DNA from: an uncultured Fibrobacter sp.
Lineage (GTDB): Bacteria > Fibrobacterota > Fibrobacteria > Fibrobacterales > Fibrobacteraceae
Assembly (NCBI RefSeq): GCF_947166265.1
Contig: NZ_CAMVDO010000013.1
Coordinates: 24,107-88,106, forward strand
Length of the DNA: 64,000 nt
Reading direction: 5' to 3'
Shown here piece after piece: positions 52,145-61,700 of this stretch (its first letter is position 1; each line of letters starts with the position of its first letter). Position numbers and translations under genes: made by a program. The notes under the pieces are model-generated. The model was given only the letters and a program-made list of their open reading frames with translations. It was not told the DNA's origin and did no database searches.

Positions 52145-53629
52145 ATGAAAAAGAAGTTTTTCTCCCTGTTACTATCCGCAGCCGCAGTGGCCTTCATATG
52201 CAACTGCGGTGACGAGACATCCGGCAGTTCGGACCTCTACGGTGCATACGTCGTAACCGAACCTTCCTTCGTCTATAACGACCTCTACATCACAAGTTCC
52301 GGAATCGTCCTGGACAAGAACGGCAACCAGGTGGGCACCGCCAACATCGCCACCGGAACCATTTACGACATGACGGGCACCCCGACCGAAGAAGGCGTCA
52401 ATTTCGGAGCCCTCACCGTCGTCAACCCGCCCGCAGTCAAATCCGACGCATGGGTTCTTTCCGCAGCAGACCAGGTCTACGTCATCTATCCTAGCGGAGA
52501 GGTGACCGACGCGGCAGGCAACCCGATAGGCACCATCATCTTCGAAACCAATTCGGACGGATCCTCGACGGGTGTCGGCAACATTGTCGGGCTCGACAAC
52601 ACTACCGTCATTTTTGAAGACGTCGACGTCACTGTGCTCAACGTATTCAAGTCCAACACGACCCCCGACCTGCCCCCCGCCGAAAGCAGCGCAAGCGAAA
52701 TCCCCGGCCCGGAAAGCAGTGCCGGAGAAAATCCCCTTCCGGTAAGCAGTGCAGGCGAAAACCCGAACCCGCTCACATCGTCGGCATCGCAGCCTCCGGT
52801 ATCTTCCGCGACCCAGCCGGTACAATCCTCCAGTTCCGCAAAGTCCTCGAGTTCCGCAAAATCTTCTAGCTCGGTGGCATCCTCTAGCAGCCAGCAACAG
52901 GCCACTCCCAATTTTAAGATCAAGAGCGGCGGACGCTCCGGTAACGGTTGGGGTTCGCGCTATTGGGACTGCTGCAAGCCCCACTGCGCATGGACCGGTA
53001 AGGGCGGCTCCATCGCAAGGACCTGTAACGCACAGCAGCAGGAACTCACGAAGGGCGACGACATGGTGAAGAGCATTTGCGAAGGCGGCCCCGCAGGTCT
53101 CTGCAACAGCCAGGCTCCTTTCGTTGTCAACGATGAACTCGCCTACGCATTCGCCGCAGGCCCGGGTAACGAATACGCAAGTTCCTGCGGAGCCTGTTTC
53201 TTGCTCACCTTCGACGGAAAGAGCCGACACACGACTGACGCTCGCACCAAAGCCCTGGAGGGCAAGAAGCTCGTCATCATGATTTCAAACATCGGTTACG
53301 ACGTGGAAAACGGCCAGTTCGACATGATGATACCGGGTGGCGGCGTCGGCATTTTCAACGGATGTTCCGCCATGTGGGGCATCAACAACCTCGGCTCGTC
53401 TCACGGCGGGTTCCTCAAGGACTGCGGCGGCGACCAAAAACTTACCGACGCAAAGGTTGCAACCGTCCAGAAATGCCTCGAGGACAAGTGCAATTCCGTA
53501 TTCGCAAACATTCCTGAAGCAAAGGCGGGCTGCCTTTTCCACGCCCAGTGGCTAGCAGCCGCCAACAACCCTTCGTTCAAGTACGAAGAACTGGAAGAAT
53601 GCCCCCAGGAACTCAAGAACAAGTTCTAA
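52145..53629 (+). CDS. GH45 endoglucanase-like lipoprotein, first of a tandem pair
   Basis: 494 aa. A lipoprotein-type signal (MKKKFFSLLLSAAAVAFICNCG) offers C19 or C21 as lipid site, though the lipobox is imperfect. Residues ~45-165 contain a twice-repeated beta motif (SSGIVLDKNGNQVGT and YPSGEVTDAAGNPIGT) of unknown function. A Ser/Pro-rich linker (~172-252) leads to the GH45 domain: RYWDCCKPHCAW with the catalytic nucleophile-side D275, CGACFLLTF, and QFDMMIPGGGVGIFNGC with D393 as the likely general acid. Cysteine-rich, as in fungal and Fibrobacter GH45 enzymes, which cut beta-1,4-glucan internally. AGGA precedes the ATG. Surface attachment through lipid is inferred. Confidence 0.9.
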   Translation: MKKKFFSLLLSAAAVAFICNCGDETSGSSDLYGAYVVTEPSFVYNDLYITSSGIVLDKNGNQVGTANIATGTIYDMTGTPTEEGVNFGALTVVNPPAVKSDAWVLSAADQVYVIYPSGEVTDAAGNPIGTIIFETNSDGSSTGVGNIVGLDNTTVIFEDVDVTVLNVFKSNTTPDLPPAESSASEIPGPESSAGENPLPVSSAGENPNPLTSSASQPPVSSATQPVQSSSSAKSSSSAKSSSSVASSSSQQQATPNFKIKSGGRSGNGWGSRYWDCCKPHCAWTGKGGSIARTCNAQQQELTKGDDMVKSICEGGPAGLCNSQAPFVVNDELAYAFAAGPGNEYASSCGACFLLTFDGKSRHTTDARTKALEGKKLVIMISNIGYDVENGQFDMMIPGGGVGIFNGCSAMWGINNLGSSHGGFLKDCGGDQKLTDAKVATVQKCLEDKCNSVFANIPEAKAGCLFHAQWLAAANNPSFKYEELEECPQELKNKF

Positions 53630-53656
53630 TCAGCAAATATTGCTCATAAGACTTTC

Positions 53657-53685
53657 AATCCCGGCTTTAGTGCCGGGATTTTTTT
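53657..53685 (+). terminator. Intrinsic terminator after the first GH45 gene
   Basis: AATCCCGGC pairs with GCCGGGATT around TTTAGT, followed by five more T. Confidence 0.92.
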
Positions 53686-53833
53686 ATGCAGGTTGATGTG
53701 ACCGGCGTCGCGTAAATATATATCTTACAAAAATTTACGTGAAATTTCAGGGCAATTAAACTATCTTTAGGTGCGGATGGAATTGGAAGGGACTTTCAGA
53801 AGAAAGTCTTATTGGATTTTTTTGAGGATGTAT

Positions 53834-55402
53834 ATGAAACACCAATTCCTAAAGTCCGTTCTGATCCTGGGAAGCGTCCTTGCGTTCATGAACTGCTCCG
53901 ACGAAAACACCATGACCCCCGAAACGGACCCGACCGCCCAGGAAAGCCCGACTCCTACGGATTACGCATGGAAACTTGAAGCGAACGGAGATATCTACCT
54001 GATTTACCCGTCGGGAACCGTCACCAACGCAAACGGCATTATCGTCGGAACCCACGACAAGGAAAACGGAACAATTGTCGGTATCGACAACAACACGATT
54101 TTCCAAAATATCTTCACGGACAATCTCGAAGTAACGACTCTGGAAGAACAGAAGGCAAAACTCCCCGCCTCTTCGGAAACGGTTCCTCCGCAGTCTTCTG
54201 CAACTGTAAACCCGCCTGCTTCCTCGGCTAACGTGACAACGCCGACATCTTCTGCAAACAACCAGACGATGAGTTCCGCAAATACGCAGCAGCCGAATTC
54301 CTCTGCAAACACGGTGACGTCTTCCTCGTCTGCACAGCAGCAGCAACAGACGAACTCCTCTGCCGCAACGTCGGGTAACTGTGACGGAAAGTGCTTTGAC
54401 GCCCCTTCGGGAAAGTGCGTCGGCAAATATGATCAGCTGACAGGATCCAAGGGTGAAAAGTACGCCTATGACAATGACTGCAAGCTGAACTGCTACTACG
54501 ATCCCGATGGAAAAGAATGCAAGAACATAAGCGGAGCGGCACCGGCAAGCAGCAACGCTCAGCAGCAGACAAAATCATCCAGCTCTCAGCAACAACAGCA
54601 ACAGAAGTCTTCGAGCAGCCAGCAGCAACAGCAGCAGAAGTCCTCTAGTTCTCAACAACAGCAACAGCAACAATCTTCCAGCTCCCGGCAGCAACAACAG
54701 CAGGGCGGTTCCTTACTGCCCAAGGTCGTTTCCGGCGCCCAGACCCAATCCGGTTACGCAACCCGCTACTGGGATAGCTGCAAGCCCCACTGCGCATGGA
54801 AAGGCAAGGGTGGTCCCGTCGCCAGAACTTGTAAGGCCGACGGCGTTACCACGGCCAATGCTGACGACGCATCCATTTGTGACAACGGCGGCGTTGCAGG
54901 AACCTGCTTCGACCAGACTCCGCAAATTGTTAACGACACTATCGCCTACGCATTCGCCGCAACCCCCGGTGGCGGCAGCAACTGCGGCAAGTGCTACATG
55001 CTCACCTTCAAGGGAACCGGAGCTTCCGCAACGAACACTCCCACGGACAGCCACCACAGAAAAATCAAAGGCAAGCACCTGATTGTCATCTCCAGCAACA
55101 TCGGCTATGACGTTAGCCACAACCAGTTCGACCTGATGATTCCTGGCGGTGGTCCCGGCGCATTCAACGCTTGTCAGAAAATGGGCATTTCCTGTGCAGG
55201 CGCCCAGTACGGCGGATTCCTTACCACCTGCAATTACAAGAAGGATTGCCTTATCGATATGTGCAACAAGGAATACGGCAACAATACAAGCCTGAAAAAC
55301 GGTTGCCTTTTCCTCGCCGAATGGATGGACGCCGCCAACAACCCCGAGGTTGACTTCGTGGAAGTCGAATGCCCCGATGCTTTGATGGCCAAGTACAAAT
55401 AG
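53834..55402 (+). CDS. GH45 endoglucanase-like lipoprotein, second of the pair
   Basis: 522 aa from the ATG at 53834 (GAGG 6 bases upstream; the frame is open from 53771). Lipoprotein-like signal KSVLILGSVLAFMNC with C21. Residues ~43-100 repeat the IYPSGTVTNANGIIVGT module of the first enzyme. A small Cys-rich domain (~182-232, CDGKCFDAPSGKC, CKLNCYYDPDGKEC) follows, then a Ser/Gln linker of repeating SSSSQQQQQQ units (~247-290). The GH45 domain has RYWDSCKPHCAW with D314, CGKCYMLTF, and QFDLMIPGGGPGAFNAC with D433. The usual second Cys of YWDCCK is Ser here. It is expected to act on cellulose or related glucans at the cell surface. Confidence 0.9.
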   Translation: MKHQFLKSVLILGSVLAFMNCSDENTMTPETDPTAQESPTPTDYAWKLEANGDIYLIYPSGTVTNANGIIVGTHDKENGTIVGIDNNTIFQNIFTDNLEVTTLEEQKAKLPASSETVPPQSSATVNPPASSANVTTPTSSANNQTMSSANTQQPNSSANTVTSSSSAQQQQQTNSSAATSGNCDGKCFDAPSGKCVGKYDQLTGSKGEKYAYDNDCKLNCYYDPDGKECKNISGAAPASSNAQQQTKSSSSQQQQQQKSSSSQQQQQQKSSSSQQQQQQQSSSSRQQQQQGGSLLPKVVSGAQTQSGYATRYWDSCKPHCAWKGKGGPVARTCKADGVTTANADDASICDNGGVAGTCFDQTPQIVNDTIAYAFAATPGGGSNCGKCYMLTFKGTGASATNTPTDSHHRKIKGKHLIVISSNIGYDVSHNQFDLMIPGGGPGAFNACQKMGISCAGAQYGGFLTTCNYKKDCLIDMCNKEYGNNTSLKNGCLFLAEWMDAANNPEVDFVEVECPDALMAKYK

Positions 55403-55424
55403 AATCAAATCAAGAACTTTAGCG

Positions 55425-55452
55425 AAAACCGTCGGGAAACCGGCGGTTTTTT
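55425..55452 (+). terminator. Intrinsic terminator after the second GH45 gene
   Basis: AAAACCGTCGG pairs with CCGGCGGTTTT (one G-U) around a GAAA tetraloop, ending in six T. Confidence 0.92.
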
Positions 55453-55479
55453 GTTAAATTAAATAGATAACTTAGTCGG

Positions 55480-55560
55480 CCCCTCGGCATGGTTTGCTTC
55501 GACAGGCTCAGCACAGGCTTAAGCTCACCAACCGAGCTTAGGGACCTTTATAAAATTGGA
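55480..55560. repeat. REP-like sequence upstream of the SGNH esterase gene
   Basis: A GC-rich stretch with GCTTCGACAGGCTCAGCACA and repeated GCTTAAGCTC / CGAGCTTAGG elements. Its style (TTCGAC...CTCAG) matches the element at 56586-56622 on the other side of the gene. No open frame of note. Confidence 0.35.
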
Positions 55561-55566
55561 GTTTAT

Positions 55567-56547
55567 ATGTTTGGGAAAAAAATGATTGGATTTGCGGCCG
55601 TCGCGGCCCTCGTGGGAGGACTCGCGATTGAAACCTTCGCCACAAACGTGGCCTGCGTAGGCAATAGCATCACTGAAGGCTACGGAATCGACTGGGGCGA
55701 AAAGAAATACCCCGACCACCTGCAGGAACTTTTACAGCCGGGAGACTCCGCCGCAAACTTCGGCACCTCGGGTAAGATGTTCTACAAGGAAAGCGGAGAG
55801 TCTTACTGGGTGCAGGGCAAGATCAAGGAAGCTCTCGCCTTCCCCGCAGACATCGTGGTGATTGAACTCGGCACGAACGACAGCAAGCTTTTCTACTACA
55901 CCTACTACAACGTGACCGTAGACATGCTGAAACCCTCTTACGAGGACCTGCTCGACACGTTTGCGCACCTCCCCACCCATCCCGAAATTTACGCCACGCT
56001 GCAGCCCTATTCCAACAACGAGAGCTGGGGAATCATGGACAGCACGATCGTCAAGTACATCAACCCGCTCATCAAGGAAACAGCGATAGAGAAGGGCGTG
56101 AACATCATCGACCTGCATTCGCTTTTCCAGACGCCCGAATGGTTCCTGGATGACAGCGTGCACCCGAACGCGACCGGCGCTCAGGAACTCGCAAAAATCG
56201 TGAACAAGTACATTACACTCGCAAAGCCTACACTCAAGCAGGAACAGGCGACACTGCAGGTGAACGGTGACAGCTTCGGAGTCCGCTGGTACAAGGATGG
56301 CAAGCTGATTGAAGGCGCCGCGGACAAGCCGCTTGCACTCACCGAAACGGGTACATACAGGGCTCTCGTAAAAGTGGAAAGCGACAACGATTCGTGGATC
56401 CTGAGCGAGGAATTCGAGGTGAAGGACCTAAGCTCCGACCCCACAGGAATCAAACCCACAAGGCAGACTTCACAGCCGAAAACGCGGAAACTCCACCACA
56501 AAGTGGACGTGAAAGGGCGAGTCGTAGACGGTAAAAAGAGTTACTAG
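55567..56547 (+). CDS. Secreted SGNH/GDSL-family esterase-like protein
   Basis: 326 aa from the ATG at 55567, with GGAG 5 bases upstream (frame open from 55489). Signal peptide ~1-26 (IGFAAVAALVGGLAIETFA). SGNH blocks: GNSITEGYG (Ser in block I), GTSGKMFY, ELGTNDSK (block III Asn) and DDSVHPNATG (block V Asp/His). The core ends near residue 215. A ~75-residue beta-rich domain (VRWYKDGKLIEGA, YRALVKVESDN) and a basic tail follow. Relatives in plant-fibre degraders remove acetyl groups from xylan or pectin. That substrate is inferred from the company of GH45 and PL1 proteins. Confidence 0.85.
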   Translation: MFGKKMIGFAAVAALVGGLAIETFATNVACVGNSITEGYGIDWGEKKYPDHLQELLQPGDSAANFGTSGKMFYKESGESYWVQGKIKEALAFPADIVVIELGTNDSKLFYYTYYNVTVDMLKPSYEDLLDTFAHLPTHPEIYATLQPYSNNESWGIMDSTIVKYINPLIKETAIEKGVNIIDLHSLFQTPEWFLDDSVHPNATGAQELAKIVNKYITLAKPTLKQEQATLQVNGDSFGVRWYKDGKLIEGAADKPLALTETGTYRALVKVESDNDSWILSEEFEVKDLSSDPTGIKPTRQTSQPKTRKLHHKVDVKGRVVDGKKSY

Positions 56548-56585
56548 ATACGCCCTACGGGCTAGTTTATAGTTACTAGAGATCT

Positions 56586-56622
56586 TTCGACTTCGGCACA
56601 TCGTGCCTTCGCTCAGGATGAC
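56586..56622. repeat. REP-like palindrome downstream of the SGNH esterase gene
   Basis: TTCGACTTCGGCAC-atc-GTGCCTTCG is an imperfect inverted repeat (GGCAC/GTGCC at 56595-56607), followed by CTCAGGATGAC. It is of a kind often dispersed between bacterial genes. Confidence 0.45.
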
Positions 56623-56652
56623 AATATTGTCTAGCAACTAGCGAAGCGTGAC

Positions 56653-57726
56653 CTAGAACCCAGAACTAGGGCGGGTGGCGAGGCGATCGTCCAGGAATCT
56701 AAACATTGCCTGGTAGGCGTTATCGCGGGCGGGCCTATGCGAAAGGAAAAGGTCGTGCAGGCCACCCTCGATTTCTACAATCTGCGTATGGGGGCCGAGG
56801 TTCTGCCCGTATTCGTGGATATGCTCCACATCCAGCACTCCGTCGCAATAGGTGTATTCCTCGCTCCAGTCGTCGTCGCGGTAACTGCAGCCGCTGTGCA
56901 TCACCAGAATCGGGGAAGTAAGCTTTAAGCCCTGCTGTACGCGGACGTGCCCCTGGTGAATCGCATGGAGCCAGCCGAGATCGATCGGAAGACTTCCCGG
57001 AACCTTGAGCTTACGGTCGTATTCCCATTCCCCGCTTTCGGACTTGTAAAGGCTCTTGTCATAGTTCAGGTTATAGCTTCGAGGAATCCCTACACTGGGG
57101 AACATGCTCCCTAGAATAGAAAGCGCGGGTACCGCCAAACGACGCACCGGCCACACATAGTTCATTTCGAAAAAAGGACTGTTAAGGACTACCGCTGCAA
57201 TGCCCGCACCGTTTCCACGATCCGTTGCATATAGGCAAGAAATCAACCCGCCCGTACTGTGGCCAATCAACACAAGCGGAACGGAATCCCCTTCCGCAAG
57301 GCGGATCATGGCTATAGCGGAATCCAGCTCGGCATAGTATTCCGAAATGTCGCGGAGTTCCCCAGCCGTTTCGCCAGAGCGCAAGGAACGCCCATACTTG
57401 TGCAAGTCAATGGCATAAAAGGAATAACCCGCAGAATCTAGCTTTTGGGCAAGCTCTGCCTGAAAGAAATAGTCGTTGAACCCGTGTATATACAGAACAG
57501 ACGCCCTCGGGGAAGAAACGGCTAGAGAATCCCCCATGGACGTATCCGCTTTACGGCTTACGGAGCCATACGGATAATGCACCAACGTCGCATGAAATTT
57601 CGCACTATCGCCCGCATCGTACGAATACGCCATAAACGGGAGCCCCAAAAAAGGGTCCGGAACAGGGATCGCCCCTGCAAACACCGATGCAACCATGGCG
57701 ATATAGAAAATAATGGCGAACTTCAT
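56653..57726 (-). CDS. Secreted alpha/beta hydrolase (lysophospholipase-like)
   Basis: 357 aa. Signal peptide ~1-18 (FAIIFYIAMVASVFAGA). Core: SVLYIHGFNDYFFQAELAQKL (oxyanion HG), FYAIDLHKYGRS, nucleophile elbow LIGHSTGGLIS, PILVMHSG with the acid, and GGLHDLFLS with the catalytic His near residue 327. This is the Hydrolase_4/monoglyceride lipase pattern. Likely cuts an ester outside the cytoplasm; substrate unknown. The gene stands alone and is followed by a REP-like palindrome. Confidence 0.88.
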   Translation of the reverse strand: MKFAIIFYIAMVASVFAGAIPVPDPFLGLPFMAYSYDAGDSAKFHATLVHYPYGSVSRKADTSMGDSLAVSSPRASVLYIHGFNDYFFQAELAQKLDSAGYSFYAIDLHKYGRSLRSGETAGELRDISEYYAELDSAIAMIRLAEGDSVPLVLIGHSTGGLISCLYATDRGNGAGIAAVVLNSPFFEMNYVWPVRRLAVPALSILGSMFPSVGIPRSYNLNYDKSLYKSESGEWEYDRKLKVPGSLPIDLGWLHAIHQGHVRVQQGLKLTSPILVMHSGCSYRDDDWSEEYTYCDGVLDVEHIHEYGQNLGPHTQIVEIEGGLHDLFLSHRPARDNAYQAMFRFLDDRLATRPSSGF

Positions 57727-57782
57727 AATCTTGGATAATATAATTTATTCTAAAGCCACGGAAATTTACTTTTTTCGCACAT

Positions 57783-57816
57783 TTGTAAAAAACAAAAGAC
57801 GCCAACTATAGTTGGC
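57783..57816 (+). promoter_or_regulatory. Promoter with overlapping palindromic operator of the XRE-type gene
   Basis: TTGTAA (57783-57788) and TATAGT (57807-57812), spacer 18. The -10 box lies inside the perfect 16-base palindrome GCCAACTATAGTTGGC (57801-57816). A dimer bound there would block the promoter, so autoregulation by the downstream HTH protein is likely. Confidence 0.55.
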
Positions 57817-57850
57817 TTGATTTTAAATAGCGGTTTTTAACATTACTGCT

Positions 57851-58159
57851 ATGTTCGACGATGAAGACCATAAAAGAGCCATAAAGGATTTTATAGCCTA
57901 TTTACGGACCATCACGACTCAAAAGAACCTCGCCTTCTTTAGCGATGTCTCAAGGGAGTACGTTAGAAGTTTGGGAAAAGGGGAAGGGATTCCCTCTGTC
58001 AAGGTATTTTTCGGCCTCATCGAAGCAGCGGGTCTCAACATTATCGAAGGCACACAGAAATATCTGGAAATCCTGCAAAGCCAGCACCTTGCGCAAGTTG
58101 CCGAAAAAGGTGTCGCCCTGAACTACATTCACAAGACCAAAAGGGCCAAGTCCCTATAA
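57851..58159 (+). CDS. Small XRE-type helix-turn-helix protein
   Basis: 102 aa. Residues ~12-60 fit the lambda-repressor/XRE pattern: IAYLRTITTQKNLAFFSDVSREYVRSLGKGEGIPSVKVFFGLIEAAGL, in which FSDVSREYVRSLGKG is the turn and recognition helix (compare gVSrsyiSriErGkrnPs). A ~40-residue basic helical tail follows. It probably represses its own promoter through the palindrome at 57801-57816. It converges on the CAP gene, with one base between the two stops. No toxin or restriction gene is adjacent. Confidence 0.75.
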   Translation: MFDDEDHKRAIKDFIAYLRTITTQKNLAFFSDVSREYVRSLGKGEGIPSVKVFFGLIEAAGLNIIEGTQKYLEILQSQHLAQVAEKGVALNYIHKTKRAKSL

Positions 58160-58160
58160 C

Positions 58161-58733
58161 CTAGAAGAAGTTCACGTTGAACCAACCCATCTTGCCGTCA
58201 GAAGACAAGGCCATTCCGCAAGCGACCTTGGTAGCACCCGCATTTTTCATGTTCAGGTAATGCCCGATATAGGGATAGTCTTCACTCTTGTCCGGATCCC
58301 GTTTACCGCTCGTCACAAGCGCCTTTTCGTCTTCCCACATCATCTTGAGATAATATTCGGTAACGGCGGACGCATCCTTTAGCCACGAGGTTCCAAAGTT
58401 CGGACCGGAATTCTGCGCAAACTCGCCGCACGACTTGAAATGCCCATGGGCGGAATTTTCAGCAAGGTCGTCTGCAGCCTGCTTGTCGGTACAGGTCTGC
58501 TTTTCTTCGGAAGCAAGCGCCAGAGGCTTCAGGTTCTCGGTTGCACGATACTCGTTAATGATAGCAAGGCAGTTTTCGCGCCAGCCCTCGGTAAAGAAGG
58601 GATCGTCCGATGCCGTAGGGAGAACTCCATCGGAACTTTCAGAGGATGTTCCAGAAGATTCGCCCGAGCAAGCGGAAAGCAAAACGACAAGTGCGCAGGA
58701 CATTATTGTTGGACTTGCAAGCCATTTAAACAT
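58161..58733 (-). CDS. CAP/SCP-domain lipoprotein
   Basis: 190 aa. A clear lipobox VVLLSACSG (C at ~22) and a Ser-rich spacer. The CAP domain has NCLAIINEYRATENLKPL, SAHGHFKSCGEFAQNSGPNFG, and the ending YPYIGHYLNMKNAGATKVACGMA with GWFNVNFF, the family's His/Glu cavity segments. Bacterial CAP proteins are extracellular and mostly uncharacterised. Short for the family, but the landmarks are complete. Confidence 0.85.
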   Translation of the reverse strand: MFKWLASPTIMSCALVVLLSACSGESSGTSSESSDGVLPTASDDPFFTEGWRENCLAIINEYRATENLKPLALASEEKQTCTDKQAADDLAENSAHGHFKSCGEFAQNSGPNFGTSWLKDASAVTEYYLKMMWEDEKALVTSGKRDPDKSEDYPYIGHYLNMKNAGATKVACGMALSSDGKMGWFNVNFF

Positions 58734-58769
58734 TGAAAGACTCCTTTTATGGGGGAAAAATACCTTCAG

Positions 58770-61700
58770 CTACCTGATGAATACTTTCTGCACCTGATCG
58801 CCGATACTTACCAGATAGCCGCCCGCCTGGGATAGCGTCAAGCCAAAGTTCTGAGAATGGGCACGGCCCCTAGCGATGATACGCCCCTGCATATCGAACA
58901 CAGCGTAGGCGGCCCCCACGGGAGCGTAAGCCACCCGAATTTCGCGACCGACCGCGGAAAGCGTAAATTGCGGATTCCGTGCAATTTCAGACAAAGTTTC
59001 TGTACATTTCTTGCCGGTGCAGCTGGAACTGGACTTGCCTTCTATTGAGCTGCTGGACTTTGCGGTACTGCTAGAAGATTTTGCGTTGCTTGAGCTGGAC
59101 TTTGCTTCGCTGGAACTGGATTTAGCCGTGCTGCTGGAAGAAGCCGCGACACTAGAACTGCTCGGGATAGCCTTCCAAAGCGCCCTTATTTCCAAAATCC
59201 CGAATGCCGTGGAAGGAATTTTTGTCACCACGTCAGTATCAAGGCTCCATCCCAGGAAAGTGTAGTCACTTAAAGAAGGCGTGGGCAAGGGTAGCTCCTG
59301 TCCGGGCGTATAGAAAAGAACGTAACCCATCGGATAGGCATAATCGGTTATGTACAGCCAGGCAAGATCTCGCTCTTCGCTCCCAGTCAATACGGGATAT
59401 TCATCGCCCTGGATCCAATTCGCGCCATAAGCCCCGCCCGCCAATTCAACACTGTCAGCATCCTTCTGCACATAATCTTGCAACGCCCTCGTAATCGTTC
59501 CATCTTCAAAAGCCGATGCTTCGGCCTCTGTCCCGATGCTATCGCGAGATATTGTACCCTGCAGATAGAAGTTATTTTCAAAAGTCACTTGATAATCGTC
59601 TAACTTCGAAGCCCGCCCCCTGACAATCGAACCCTTGCTGTGGTTGTTAAGAACAAACGATTGCGTAGGCCTGTAGGGTGCAAAAATACTAAACGGATTA
59701 TTTTCAACATAGTAGCCGCCTATCAAGCCATTAACAACACAATTGAGGCAATCAAAGTCGGCTGCATTGTAGTTATTCACTATGAAAAAGTGCTTCGAAA
59801 CTTCACCAACTAGTCCACCAACATCGCCACCGGAGAAGAATTCTTCTAATTCCGCACCGCCAACAAAACGGCCTTCATTGGAATTCTGTATCAGGAACGT
59901 ATAATAGTCAGAATGTCCCACAAGGCCTCCGACCGCACCGGCAGTTTCCCCAATATAGATGAGTCCACGATGGCTACTGTTTTTTATGATCAACGGGTAG
60001 TGGGCTTCTGCAACCAGGCCTCCGACATAAGTGTTCAAGTAACCACTGGGTATAACGATGGTCCCGTCAAAGTGCGTATTTTCAATTTCTATACGTGCAA
60101 GGGATTTAGAATGGCTGCCAATGATTCCACCCGCACTGTAATCACTCGAAATGAAGGAATCCCTGACTTTCAAGTTGTGGATAACGACTCTGGTTACGGT
60201 ATACTTATCAGGTAGCCCCGTATAGAACACCCCTTCGCTATTTTCCATATAGAGCCCAGAAATCGTATGTCCCTGTCCATCGAAAAATCCATTGTTTACA
60301 ACAATCATCTTCCAGGGGATAAAATCGCTTATCCTTGAACTGTCTAATGAGCCATCACGCTTCAGGACATTCTGGTTGACAACGATGTCCTTCATAAGCC
60401 TGCCGCAAATGTAGTTTGGAGCCTCACCACCTTTCACAAAAGAACCGTCCGCAAGTGCCGAAAATCCATAAAGTTCCTCGACATCCGAGATTTCGTAGCA
60501 GCTGTCCGCAAGGTCCATTGGCGGTCTCTTGTATTCGAACCACTTCGCATAGAAATGCTTGTCGCCCTTATCGCTAGTCTTGATAGAATCTACAGGGGCC
60601 CCTTTCAGTTCTTCGTTATCGTACCAGCCCCAAAAGATGCTGCTGTCACGATGATAACGTTCAGAAAGACTGCCTCCAATACCACCCAGGTAGCATTCTA
60701 CAGAATCCGTCAGGAGAATCGCATCCTGAAAACTTGAAGTAGGATTGCCACATGCATAAAAAGAACCGGAATCCCTCACACCACCATTGGGATGGTAGGT
60801 TACCTTGTAACGGTCATACATCCTGGCCCAGTACTCAAGATTACCTGTTGTCTTATTGGAAATCTCCGTTTCGTTTTCTCCGGTAAATTCGGCATCACTA
60901 TACCAGCCACCAAAAACCAGGTTTTTCGCGGAAGTTCCCCTTGGCAGCTCTGTTGTGAGGCCAGCGACATAAGTGTCGTAATATTTCGTAGTGTCACCAC
61001 CGAAGGTGTGGAACGTAACATTGTACCTGGCCGCTATAGAGTTCTTGAGTTTTCCCGAAAAAATCGGGAAGTAGTCGTTGCCAACATCCTGCCCCCAAAT
61101 GGCACCATCCAAATTTTCTTTCAGGAGGAATGTCACCGCACCATTAAGGAATGCAATCGTATCCATTAGCGTTCCATAATCGATGTAGCGAGTGGAACTC
61201 ACCTTCAAGGCGTAACTATTTTCGACCTTTATATTTTTGCTATGTGCATAACCCAACAAATCTGAATAATAGTTGTATCTGCTGTCAACAAGTTTCCCTA
61301 CACCATAGCAGTTCGTCAAGGTCAACGCCGTATTTTCGCTTACATAGCCCACAACAGCTGCGATATCAGGACTGTTCTTCGTAGACTCGATGGTAGACTG
61401 CGAATAGAAATTGGTGATCTGGATTTCGCCTTTCCCAGAAACAGAGTTTACAAGAACACCAAGATCCGTTGTCGACGAGAAGTACGAATCAATTATTCCC
61501 AGATCCCTTATAACAACAACAGAATTCTTCGGAGAAACGATCGATTCAAAAAGACCCGCATTGTCGGGTGAATACAGACCTGAAATCGTGTGGCCGTTTC
61601 CGTTGAATTTTCCCGCAAAGTCCACCATCGGTTTCCACACGGCAAAGGTTTCGGCGCTGTCGCTGTTGAGCCAGTCCCAACCATTCAAGACATCCTTATT

